Source of the DNA: JAJEEA01 sp965116765
GTDB taxonomy: Bacteria; Acidobacteriota; Vicinamibacteria; Vicinamibacterales; UBA8438
Direction: 5' to 3'
Assembly (NCBI GenBank): GCA_965116765.1
Contig: OZ220718.1
Span: forward strand, 6,200,001-6,264,000
DNA: 64,000 nucleotides
Of the stretch, positions 1 through 8,652 are shown piece after piece (positions within the stretch are counted from its first letter, which is position 1; the number at the start of each line of letters is the position of its first letter). Made by a program: the position numbers and the translations under genes. The notes under the pieces are model-generated. The model did no database searches, was not told where the DNA came from, and saw nothing but the letters and a program-made list of their open reading frames with translations.

Positions 1-2
1 GC

Positions 3-359
3 GAGCGGACCAACACGCCGCTCCAGGCCCTGGTGACGATGAACGACACGCAGTTCGTCGAGGCGTCGCGGCACCTCGCCCAGCGGGCGATGCGCGAGGG
101 CGGGTACGACTTCGACCAGCGGCTCGACTACCTGACGACGCGGCTGCTGGCTCGCAGCTTCACCGCCCCCGAGCGGGCGGTGGCGCGGCGGACCTGGGAC
201 CGCTTCGCCGATCTCTACGGCGACGACGCCGACGGGGCGCGGGAGCTGCTGGCGGTGGGCGAGTCGGCCCACGACGCGGCGCTGCCGCTGACGGAGTCGG
301 CGGCGTGGACGATGCTGGCGAGCCAGCTCATGAACCTGGACGAGGTCCTCAACAAGTAG
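3..359 (+). CDS. C-terminal end of a DUF1553 (PSD1-type) protein, partial
   Basis: The reading frame is open from the left edge, so only the last ~118 residues are present. The visible part begins with the conserved TNTPLQALVTMND segment that marks the end region of DUF1553 proteins, followed by a helical tail rich in Arg and Leu ending in MNLDEVLNK. In Planctomycetes and Acidobacteriota, DUF1549/DUF1553 proteins are large exported proteins, often with a cytochrome-c-like N-terminus, encoded just before a DUF1501 gene. That is the arrangement here, with a 17-nt gap to the DUF1501 gene. Biochemical function is not established. The missing N-terminus means domain composition upstream of DUF1553 is unknown. 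Confidence 0.85.
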   Translation, partial: ERTNTPLQALVTMNDTQFVEASRHLAQRAMREGGYDFDQRLDYLTTRLLARSFTAPERAVARRTWDRFADLYGDDADGARELLAVGESAHDAALPLTESAAWTMLASQLMNLDEVLNK

Positions 360-376
360 GGCGCGGAGAGGAAGCG

Positions 377-1846
<1,470 letters not shown>

Positions 1847-1896
1847 GCGTTCCGGCGGCCGGTCCGACGGGGTCGGCCGCCGGATCAGCCGGCGAG

Positions 1897-2054
1897 CGAG
1901 CCGGCCCGGTGCTCGCCGGCGAGGTCGCCGGGCGCGAGCCGGCCCGGTGCTCGCGGACGAGGTCGCCGGGCGCGTGAGCCCGCCCGTCACTCGCTGGCGA
2001 GGTCGCCGGGCGCGTGAGCCGGCCCGCCGCCCGCGGGCGAGGACATCGAGCGAC
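1897..2054 (+). repeat. Tandem repeat, about 4 units of 38-40 bp
   Basis: Four imperfect units begin near 1897, 1935, 1975 and 2015. Each starts GAGCC(G/C)GCCCG and the first three contain GAGGTCGCCGGGCGC. The fourth unit is degraded. The block fills most of the 274-bp gap between the DUF1501 gene and the heptad-repeat gene at 2121. No protein-like reading frame is conserved across units. Confidence 0.75.
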
Positions 2055-2107
2055 CCGCCGAACGAGGCGACCACGCGGGGCCGTTGTCGCCGGTAGCCCA
2101 AGCGTGC

Positions 2108-2113
2108 TACCCT
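2108..2113 (+). promoter_or_regulatory. -10 element (TACCCT), leaderless-type position
   Basis: TACCCT ends 7 nt before the expected transcription start at about 2120, and the GTG start codon is at 2121. No Shine-Dalgarno sequence lies in between. No clear -35 box is visible; the call rests on the spacing pattern seen at several genes in this window. Confidence 0.4.
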
Positions 2114-2120
2114 GCTCACA

Positions 2121-2483
2121 GTGACCAACGACACGAAGTGGATCATCGGCACGCTGGTGCTGCTCGCCGGCCTCATGTCGGCGCAGTTCGCCGGCTTGAA
2201 CGCCCGCATCGGCGACGTGAACGCCCGCATCGGCGACGTGAACGCCCGCATCGACGAGCTGCGGGCCGACATGAACGCGCGTTTCGACGGCGTGAACGCG
2301 CGGTTCGACGACATGAACACGCGGTTCGATGACATGAACGCGCGGATGGACCGCATGGAGGCGCGCCTCGACGGCTTCGACGAGCGGCTGCGCAACGTCG
2401 AGATCGCCTTCGCCAAGGTCGACCAGAGACTTCTCACCCTCGAGCGCATCCTCCTGCCGGCCCCGGAGCCGCCGGACGAGTAG
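2121..2483 (+). CDS. Small membrane-anchored heptad-repeat (coiled-coil) protein
   Basis: This encodes 120 residues from a GTG start. Residues ~6-26 form one hydrophobic helix (WIIGTLVLLAGLMSAQFAGL). The next ~65 residues are near-perfect seven-residue units of the type NARxxDV/NARFDDM, repeated about nine times, encoded by 21-bp tandem DNA repeats. The C-terminus has more ordinary helix (VDQRLLTLERILL). The expected structure is an N-terminally anchored coiled coil. A second protein with the same plan lies at 31921-32265 on the other strand. I do not recognise a named family and propose no function beyond self-association at the membrane. The repeat-bearing DNA just upstream and the leaderless-type promoter are unusual. 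Confidence 0.8.
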   Translation: MTNDTKWIIGTLVLLAGLMSAQFAGLNARIGDVNARIGDVNARIDELRADMNARFDGVNARFDDMNTRFDDMNARMDRMEARLDGFDERLRNVEIAFAKVDQRLLTLERILLPAPEPPDE

Positions 2484-2516
2484 TGAGACGCTCGGCTCGG
2501 GCGAGGACGGTTCGGC

Positions 2517-3452
2517 GTGATCGAGCCCCTGTCGCGCGCGCTGTTCCACACCCTCGCGGCGAGCGCGACGGTGAAGCGGCTCGCCTCGCGCTACGGGATG
2601 CGCGAGGGCCGGTTCGCCCGGCGGTTCATCGCCGGAGAACGGGTCGGCGATGCGCTGGCCGCCGCCCGCGCGCTGGCCGACCGGGGCATCGGCTGCACCC
2701 TGAACCACCTCGGAGAGGCCGTCACCGCGGCGCCGGCGGCGCGGGCCGCGGCCGACGCCTACGCCCGCGTGGTGGAGGACGCACGCGAAGCCGGTCTCGC
2801 GTGCCAGATCTCCGTCAAGCTCACCCAGCTCGGCCTCGGCGTCGACCCCGCCGCCTGCGAGGCCAACCTGCGCCGGGTGCTCGACGCCGCCGGCGACGGG
2901 TGCTTCGTGCGCATCGACATGGAGCAGTCGCGGTGGGTCGACCCCACCCTCGACGTGTTCGAGCGCGTCTGGCGCGACGGCCGCCGCAACGTGGGCGTGG
3001 TGCTGCAGGCCTATCTCTACCGGACGGCCGACGACCTCGCCCGGGTGAACGCCCTCGGTGCCCGCGTGCGCCTCTGCAAGGGCGCCTACCAGGAGCCCCC
3101 GAGCATCGCCTGGCCCCGGAAGACGGACGTGAACGCGTCGTTCGTGCGGCTGATGCGGTCGCTCCTCGAGAACGGGGTCGACCCCGCGTTCGCCACCCAC
3201 GACCCGGAGATGATCGCGGCCACCCGCGCCCACGCGCGCGCCCTCGACCTCGACGCCGACCGGTTCGAGTTCCAGATGTTGTTCGGCGTGCGGCGCGACC
3301 TGCAGGCCCGGCTGGTCGACGAGGGGCACCGAGTGCGGGTCTACGTACCGTTCGGCAGCGAGTGGTTCCCCTACTTCATGCGCCGGCTGGGGGAGCGGCC
3401 GGCCAACGTGCTGTTCGTGCTCAGGAGCCTGTTCCACGAAGGGCGGGGGTGA
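2517..3452 (+). CDS. Proline dehydrogenase (monofunctional PRODH)
   Basis: This is an FAD-dependent oxidation enzyme that converts L-proline to pyrroline-5-carboxylate, passing electrons to quinone. The 311 residues match the single-domain PRODH length of Deinococcus/Bacillus-type enzymes rather than bifunctional PutA. Diagnostic segments are VRIDMEQS in the barrel, RLCKGAYQEP (substrate/FAD site), FQMLFGVR, and the C-terminal YVPFGSEWFPYFMRRLGERP helix that contacts proline. The start is a GTG at 2517; an upstream out-of-frame region gives no better start. No pyrroline-5-carboxylate dehydrogenase lies beside it, so the second step must be encoded elsewhere. Confidence 0.93.
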   Translation: MIEPLSRALFHTLAASATVKRLASRYGMREGRFARRFIAGERVGDALAAARALADRGIGCTLNHLGEAVTAAPAARAAADAYARVVEDAREAGLACQISVKLTQLGLGVDPAACEANLRRVLDAAGDGCFVRIDMEQSRWVDPTLDVFERVWRDGRRNVGVVLQAYLYRTADDLARVNALGARVRLCKGAYQEPPSIAWPRKTDVNASFVRLMRSLLENGVDPAFATHDPEMIAATRAHARALDLDADRFEFQMLFGVRRDLQARLVDEGHRVRVYVPFGSEWFPYFMRRLGERPANVLFVLRSLFHEGRG

Positions 3453-3467
3453 TCCGCCGGTGGCCGT

Positions 3468-4247
3468 CTAGCCGCGGTCGGGGGCGTACGGCTCGTCCTC
3501 TTCGCGAACGCGCACGCTGCTGTGCTGGCGGCGGCGCACGATGCGAGCCACGGCCTCCGCGCGCTCGTCGTGGGTCACGCTGAGCCGCATGCCGGTCACG
3601 GCCTCGCGGATGTCGGCCGGGGTGAGTGGGCTGACCAGGTTCGAGGCGGTGAGCCGGCGGGGTTTCATCCGGGGACGCAGGGCGAGGAACTCTGCCTCCG
3701 GCAGGTCCCGGCCTCCGCGATGACGGAGCAACCACAACTCCCGCACCCCCATGCCGGCGTAGCGCTCGATCTTGCCCGCGTCGGCATTCGTGATCTCGAC
3801 CTCCACGACCAGGTCCGGCGCCGTCTTCTCGAAGAACGCGTCGGCCGCGTCCTCGCCTTTCGCGAGGGCCTCGCGATAGGCCCGTGCGTTGTCGCCGACG
3901 TAGAACGCGCAGTCGGGCTCCATGCCGGTGCCGGGAGGGGCGCCCGGTTCGCGAAGGCGGGCGGTGCGCAGCCCGGTGACCGCGCCGCTGAGGGTACTGG
4001 CGGCGATGTCCACGACGTGGTCCAGAACCGTCGCCAGCTCGTCGTGAAGGCGCGACGGGGTCATCAGGACGATGAGCCCGCTGACCGGGTCGAGGCAGAC
4101 GCGCCGGAACGCACGGTTCCAGTCGACGGCCGCGAGCTCGGCGATAGTCGCGGCGTCGGCGCGCAGGACGTGGATGGTCGATCCGAGCGGCCCGGAGTGC
4201 ATCGTGGCCTCTCGACCGGCCGCGACGACTGAACTGGACTCTGTCAT
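3468..4247 (-). CDS. Uma2-family (DUF820, PD-(D/E)XK-like) protein
   Basis: The protein has 259 residues. The central region fits the Uma2/DUF820 fold: SRLHDELATVLDHV, then EPDCAFYVG (first Asp of the nuclease core) and APDLVVEVEITNADAGKIERYAGMGVRELWLL (the D-ExE-K arrangement). The family resembles restriction-type endonucleases and is greatly expanded in cyanobacteria and other bacteria, but its cellular role is unproven. It faces the proline dehydrogenase gene convergently with a 15-bp gap. A perfect palindrome overlaps the promoter (4249-4264). The ~45-residue charged tail (RAEAVARIVRRRQ) is beyond the core domain. Confidence 0.85.
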   Translation of the reverse strand: MTESSSVVAAGREATMHSGPLGSTIHVLRADAATIAELAAVDWNRAFRRVCLDPVSGLIVLMTPSRLHDELATVLDHVVDIAASTLSGAVTGLRTARLREPGAPPGTGMEPDCAFYVGDNARAYREALAKGEDAADAFFEKTAPDLVVEVEITNADAGKIERYAGMGVRELWLLRHRGGRDLPEAEFLALRPRMKPRRLTASNLVSPLTPADIREAVTGMRLSVTHDERAEAVARIVRRRQHSSVRVREEDEPYAPDRG

Positions 4248-4248
4248 G

Positions 4249-4264
4249 GCTATCCAAGGATAGC
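4249..4264 (-). promoter_or_regulatory. Palindrome overlapping the -10 box of the Uma2 gene
   Basis: GCTATCC-AA-GGATAGC is a perfect 7-2-7 inverted repeat. Read on the minus strand it contains TATCCT (4262 to 4257), a -10-like box that would start transcription about 3 nt before the ATG at 4247. A repressor site overlapping the promoter, possibly autoregulatory, is an inference. Confidence 0.45.
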
Positions 4265-4327
4265 ACGTGCCGAGCGATTTCCGTCACACCCTGTCGGAGC
4301 CGCCGAAGTCGTGGTGCGCGTCGGTGC

Positions 4328-5080
4328 CTATGGTCGTTCCTCCGCCTCGGGCTCGGGCCGGAAGCTCACGTCGGGCAGGTAGCGGACGAGCCACTGCTCG
4401 CTGCGAGTCACGATGCCCGCCAGCTTCGCCATCACCTCCAGCGCCGCCGGGGCGCCGAGGGCGCGGGCCAGCGGCGACCCCTGGTCGAGGGCCGCGAAGT
4501 TCTCGACGTGGAAGACGTGGACGTACCCGCCCTCGCCCCCGAACGTCAGGGCGCCGGTGGTGTGGTGCATCTCCGCCTCGTCGAAGTGGGGGAGGACGTC
4601 CTCGGCCATCACCCGCAGGTACTCCTGCTCGCGGCCGGGCGCGATGGAGACGATCTGGACGAGCATGAGGGCCGGCGTCTCGCCCTCCGGGAGGGGGTTG
4701 TCGAGGGTCGGCGCCGTCCGCACCGCGTAGGTGGCGCGGCTCGTGATGACGTTCCGGATGCGGTCTACGATGCCGGCGCGGGCACCGTCGTCGCCGGCCC
4801 GATCGAGCTGGGCGAAGCTCGCGAGCGGGGTGGTGATGACGAACCGGTAGGTGTCGCCGAAGACGGCGGTCCGCCCCACGCTGCGCCACGGCCCGCCCGC
4901 CTCCTCGTCGAGGGCCGAAATCTCCCGCTGTGCGGCCAGGAACTCGCCGACGCGGGCGGGGTCGACCTGCACGATGGTCATCTCGAGCCAAGGCGGCGGC
5001 TCCTGCGCCCACGCCGGCGCCGCGAGCAGCGCCGGCAGGAGCAGGGCGAAGAAGCGAGGCGGAAATCGGAGGGTCAGCAC
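4328..5080 (-). CDS. Secreted protein with two tandem alpha-beta (ABM/NIPSNAP-like) domains
   Basis: Translation starts at GTG 5080, inside the end of the ankyrin gene (GTGCTGA overlap), giving 250 residues. The N-terminus is a clear signal peptide ending APAWAQ. Two similar domains follow, each beginning with a beta strand and an Arg/Gln-rich helix: TIVQVDPARVGEFLAAQRE (~30-48) and LVQIVSIAPGREQEYLRVM (~140-158). This layout resembles dimeric alpha-beta-barrel domains. No catalytic motif is evident. The coupling to the ankyrin gene suggests the two exported proteins act together. The much longer reading frame that contains this gene runs antisense through the ankyrin gene and is not credible upstream of 5080. 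Confidence 0.7.
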   Translation of the reverse strand: MLTLRFPPRFFALLLPALLAAPAWAQEPPPWLEMTIVQVDPARVGEFLAAQREISALDEEAGGPWRSVGRTAVFGDTYRFVITTPLASFAQLDRAGDDGARAGIVDRIRNVITSRATYAVRTAPTLDNPLPEGETPALMLVQIVSIAPGREQEYLRVMAEDVLPHFDEAEMHHTTGALTFGGEGGYVHVFHVENFAALDQGSPLARALGAPAALEVMAKLAGIVTRSEQWLVRYLPDVSFRPEPEAEERP

Positions 5081-6948
5081 GTCACGCAGTTGTTGTTGTT
5101 CTTCGAGCCGAGGCTCTCGAGCAGGGCCACCGTCCGGGGGATCGGCGACACCCGCTGCACGGGGCCGTTGGCCATGTCCGCCGTGGTCTGTCCCCGCCGG
5201 CTCACCGCGGTGACGTCGCCGCCCTGGTCGACGAGGTAGAGGATGAGCTCGTCGTCGCCCCGCGCGGCGGCGTGGTGGATGGCGTTGTAGCCGTTGTGGT
5301 CCCGCTGGTTCACGTCGGCGCCGAGGTCGACCAGATAGCGGACGGTGTCGAGCCAGGCGTCGGGCGCGTGGCGGTGGGCGTTGCCGGCGAAGCCCTCGCC
5401 GTAGCCCACGCCGGACGCGGCGTGAATCGGATACACCCCCGGGTCGCCTTCCTTGTAGGGGGGCAGGCCCGACGGGTCGGGGCCCATCCTCGTCAGGTCG
5501 GTCGCCACCCACAGTCCGGGGGCGGCGGGCAGCACCGCCGGCACGTCCTGCTCCTCGTCGTTCTCCGCCGTGGTGCCTCCGCGAGCCCGCCGAAACGGCG
5601 GGGCCAGGGTGGGGGCGTGCGGGTCGGCGCCGTGCTCGACGAGCAGGCGCATGGCCGGCACGTCGGTGGCGTAGGCCGCGCGCCAGAACGCGGTAGAGCC
5701 CTGGGTGTCCACGAGGCCGCAGTTCCGGTTGCCGCAGCCGCTGTAGACCATGTACCACGGATGCCGGGTGATGCGCGCGTTCGGGTCGGCGCCGGCCTCG
5801 AGCAGCGCCGCCATCACGTCCAGATAGGTCGCCTGCTGCAGGCCGTGCTGCTGCGGCTGAGGATAACGGGTCCTCGGCTGCCACTCCGCGTTCACCGTCG
5901 CCCAAAGCGGCGTCACCTCGTTGAGGCTGGACGCGACGTTGGGGTCGGCGCCGCCGTCGACGAGCATCAGGGCCAGATCGAAGTGGGCGTTGATGGCGGC
6001 CATCAGCAGGGGGCTCGTGCCGTCGCCGTCGCCGACCTGGTTGACGTCGGCCCCGCCGTCGAGCAGCGCCGTCGCCGCCCCGACGTGTCCCTGCCGCACC
6101 GCGTGGAGCAGGGCCGTCAGCCCGCCCTTGGTCTCGATGGCCGGCGGCCGCGCGTTCGGGTTGTCCTCGGCCGGGGGCATCTCGCCGGACAGGTAGCGGG
6201 CCCGGCCGGCGAGCACCGCGGCCTGGACCTGGCTGGGCGTCGCCCGCGCGTCGCCCGCCTCGAACGCGTCCATCACCGCGCGCTGCCGCCGCCTTGCCTC
6301 GCCGGCGAGGCGGCCGTCCGCGACGAGATCGACGGTCTTCGAGGTGATGCCGGGGTCGGCACCGCGTTCGAGCAGCACGCGGATGGCCTCGACGCGGTCG
6401 CGCGCCGCCGCGAAGATCAGCGGTGTCTGCCCCCACGCCGCCTCCCGCGCGTCGGCGTCGGCGCCGTGGTCGAGGAGGGCCGCCACCGCGGGCGCGCTCC
6501 CCGCGGCGGCCGCGAGGTGCAGCGGGGTCGCGCCGGAGTTGCTGGTGGTCGCCGAGACGTCGGCGCCCGCCTCGGCGAGCCGCTCGATGACCTCGGCGTG
6601 TCCTCCGGTGCTCGCCACGTGCAGCGGCGTGTAGTGCCCGATGCGGGTCACCGCGTCGACGGCGGCGCCGGCCTGGACCAGGGCCTCGACCATCTCCGTG
6701 TCGCCCCGCTCGGCCGCCCAGTGCAGCGCCGACATGCCGTCCCCGTGGGCGGCGTTGACGTCCGAGCCCTTCTGCAGCAGGGCGCGGACCGACGGCAGAT
6801 CCCCGATGCGCGCCGCGTCTGCGACCGGCGCGTCTCCCGGCGCCGCCGCGAGCTCGCTGACGCCGGACGTCCCGGCGGCCATCGCCGCGACGAGAAACGC
6901 CCCGCCGACGGCCTGCGCGAGTCGACCTCTCGTGCGTGACACATCCAC
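5074..6948 (-). CDS. Secreted ankyrin-repeat protein
   Basis: The protein has 624 residues. The N-terminus (RGRLAQAVGGAFLVAAMAAG) looks like a signal peptide, so it probably works in the periplasm or outside. Ankyrin units are abundant: SALHWAAERGDTEMVEALVQAGA, TPLHVASTGGHAEVIERL, TPLHLAAAAGS, then further units to the C-terminus with NAIHHAAARGDDELILYLVDQG near residue 570. A ~60-residue linker around 215-275 and an insertion around 440-500 interrupt the array. The last residues are an odd SKNNNNCVTC, with two cysteines. Ankyrin arrays mediate protein binding; the partner may be the coupled downstream protein. Specific function unknown. Confidence 0.85.
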   Translation of the reverse strand: MDVSRTRGRLAQAVGGAFLVAAMAAGTSGVSELAAAPGDAPVADAARIGDLPSVRALLQKGSDVNAAHGDGMSALHWAAERGDTEMVEALVQAGAAVDAVTRIGHYTPLHVASTGGHAEVIERLAEAGADVSATTSNSGATPLHLAAAAGSAPAVAALLDHGADADAREAAWGQTPLIFAAARDRVEAIRVLLERGADPGITSKTVDLVADGRLAGEARRRQRAVMDAFEAGDARATPSQVQAAVLAGRARYLSGEMPPAEDNPNARPPAIETKGGLTALLHAVRQGHVGAATALLDGGADVNQVGDGDGTSPLLMAAINAHFDLALMLVDGGADPNVASSLNEVTPLWATVNAEWQPRTRYPQPQQHGLQQATYLDVMAALLEAGADPNARITRHPWYMVYSGCGNRNCGLVDTQGSTAFWRAAYATDVPAMRLLVEHGADPHAPTLAPPFRRARGGTTAENDEEQDVPAVLPAAPGLWVATDLTRMGPDPSGLPPYKEGDPGVYPIHAASGVGYGEGFAGNAHRHAPDAWLDTVRYLVDLGADVNQRDHNGYNAIHHAAARGDDELILYLVDQGGDVTAVSRRGQTTADMANGPVQRVSPIPRTVALLESLGSKNNNNCVTC

Positions 6949-7056
6949 TGCGCTTGTCCTCCCACCTCCGTCCGGTTCCGCGTCCGCCGGCCCGGTTGCG
7001 ACGCCCCGCGACGGCCGTCGCGAGCCGACCGTTGCGTGCGTGGCGCAACGACGGCG

Positions 7057-8484
7057 CTACCCGCCCGCCTCGGTGGTCTCCGGCGCCGTCGGCCCCGACA
7101 GAGCGAACGTCCCGCTGCTGTCGCCGAAGTGGTCCATCTCGAGCCCCAGCGACTGCATGAGCGTCAGCATCGCGTTCGCCATGGGGGTCCCGTCGGCCGC
7201 CTCGAGGTGCAGGTTGCCCCGGAGATGACCGTTGGCGTGGCCGAGCAGCACCAGCGGGCACCGCCGGTGGTTGTGGATGTTGGCGTCGGCCATCGGCGAG
7301 CCCCAGATGATGGCCGTCTTCTCCAGCAGCGACGCATCCCCCTCCGTCGCCTGCTGCATCTTCTCGAGGAAGTACGGGAGCTGCCCCACGCGGTACTGGC
7401 AGATCGTGTTGAAGTCCATGATCCGCCCCTCGTTGTTCCCGTGGTGCGACGCGGGGTGGAACGGCCGGTTGCTGCCGCTCTCGGGGAATACCCGGTTCTG
7501 GGCGTCGCGGCCCGTCTTGAACGAGATCACCCGCGTCATGTCCGTCTCCATCGCCAGCACCTGGAGATCGAACAGCAGCTGCATGTGCTCCGTGAACGAG
7601 TCGGGCACCCCGGGCGGGGCGTCGGGCAGCTCGCGCGGCTCGGCCGAGCCGTCGTTGCGGCCCTCCACCATCTGGATGCGGCGCTCGACCTCGCGCACGT
7701 CGTCGAGGTAGCGGTCCATGCGCCGGCGGTCGGCGGTGCCGAGCTCGTTCCGCACCTCGGCCACGTCGTTCAGGATCCAGTCGAGGATGCTCCGCCGCGT
7801 CGCCCGGCGCTCGGCCCGCTCCTCGGGGCTGCCGCCGGCCCCGAACAGCATCTCGAAGGCGACGCGCGGGTCGCGAATCATCGGCAGCGGCTCGCTCGGC
7901 GACGACCAGCTGATGGAGTCGGTGTACGCGCACGAGTAGTTGTAGGTGCACCCGCCGGCCTGGTCGAGGTTCTCGATGCAGAACTGCATCGACGGCATCG
8001 GCGTCGACTGCCCGAACCGCTGCGCGTAGAGCTGGTCGAGCGACGTGCCGACGAAGAGGTCCGACCCCTGGGTCTGCTTGGGGTGGGACTGGGTCAGGAA
8101 GACGGCGGACGAGCGGAAGTGGTCGCCGCCGATCTCCGGCGGGCTGAACGCCTCGGCCATCCGGACGTCGGTGTTGCTGACGATGGTCAGGTAGTCGCGG
8201 AACGGCTCGAGCGACTTGAGGGCGTTGTCGGGCAGCAGCTCGAAGTCGCGCCCCACCGTCGCCGGCGCGAACAGGTGCTGCGTTGCGCCCCACTCGTTGC
8301 AGCCGGGCAGCCCGTGCACCTCCTCGATGCAGACGAGACGGGTCACGTCGTTGACCGCGGCCAGGGCGGTCCGTCCGAAGCGCCCCGCCGGGGCCATCGC
8401 ATCGAGGAAGGGCAGCGCCACCGTGGCGCCCATGCCGCGCAGGAACGTACGCCGGGGCAGGTGCTTTCCGGTGATGAACGCCAT
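7057..8484 (-). CDS. DUF1552 family exported protein
   Basis: The start at 8484 is chosen because AGAGGAGACC precedes it and the protein then begins MAFITGKHLPRRTFLRGMG, the usual DUF1552 opening with a twin-arginine-like signal (Arg11-Arg12). An upstream in-frame ATG at 8526 would add an atypical Arg-rich extension. The total is 475 residues. Conserved DUF1552 features include LCIEEVHG-type N-terminal text, QLLFDLQVLAMETDMTRV in the middle, and ASHHGNN before IWGSPMADANIHN. DUF1552 genes usually sit next to multi-domain DUF1587/1592/1588 cytochrome genes, as here. Function is not established. Confidence 0.9.
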   Translation of the reverse strand: MAFITGKHLPRRTFLRGMGATVALPFLDAMAPAGRFGRTALAAVNDVTRLVCIEEVHGLPGCNEWGATQHLFAPATVGRDFELLPDNALKSLEPFRDYLTIVSNTDVRMAEAFSPPEIGGDHFRSSAVFLTQSHPKQTQGSDLFVGTSLDQLYAQRFGQSTPMPSMQFCIENLDQAGGCTYNYSCAYTDSISWSSPSEPLPMIRDPRVAFEMLFGAGGSPEERAERRATRRSILDWILNDVAEVRNELGTADRRRMDRYLDDVREVERRIQMVEGRNDGSAEPRELPDAPPGVPDSFTEHMQLLFDLQVLAMETDMTRVISFKTGRDAQNRVFPESGSNRPFHPASHHGNNEGRIMDFNTICQYRVGQLPYFLEKMQQATEGDASLLEKTAIIWGSPMADANIHNHRRCPLVLLGHANGHLRGNLHLEAADGTPMANAMLTLMQSLGLEMDHFGDSSGTFALSGPTAPETTEAGG

Positions 8485-8600
8485 GAGGTCTCCTCTACAT
8501 CTACTTCGGCCGAGCCCGATCCGCATCGGCCGAGCCCGGCCGGGGCCGAGCCCTTCGCCCGGAAATCGTCGCGTCTACGCGACCGTCAGGTCGCACTGCG

Positions 8601-8652
8601 GCAGCCGATTGCCGCCCAACCGAACCCGGCAGGCGTCTGCGCCGTCCTACGG
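8601..8652 (+). repeat. Partial copy of the interspersed hairpin repeat
   Basis: The segment GCCCAACC, then GGCAGG, then CGTCTGCGCCGTCCTACGG corresponds to the second half of the repeat seen best at 49457-49538. Its end overlaps the stop codon of the cytochrome gene (8647). The first-half motif TTCGGCTCCGCTGGG is missing. Confidence 0.55.

Noticed and set aside
1847..2060. Possible CRISPR array from regularly spaced repeats
   Set aside because: The units are directly tandem with no unique spacers, differ from each other, and there are no cas genes nearby.
5074..8293. 1321-codon minus-strand frame covering DUF1552 and ankyrin regions
   Set aside because: Only its last ~250 codons (from GTG 5080) look like a protein. 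The rest is an out-of-frame shadow of the ankyrin and DUF1552 genes.
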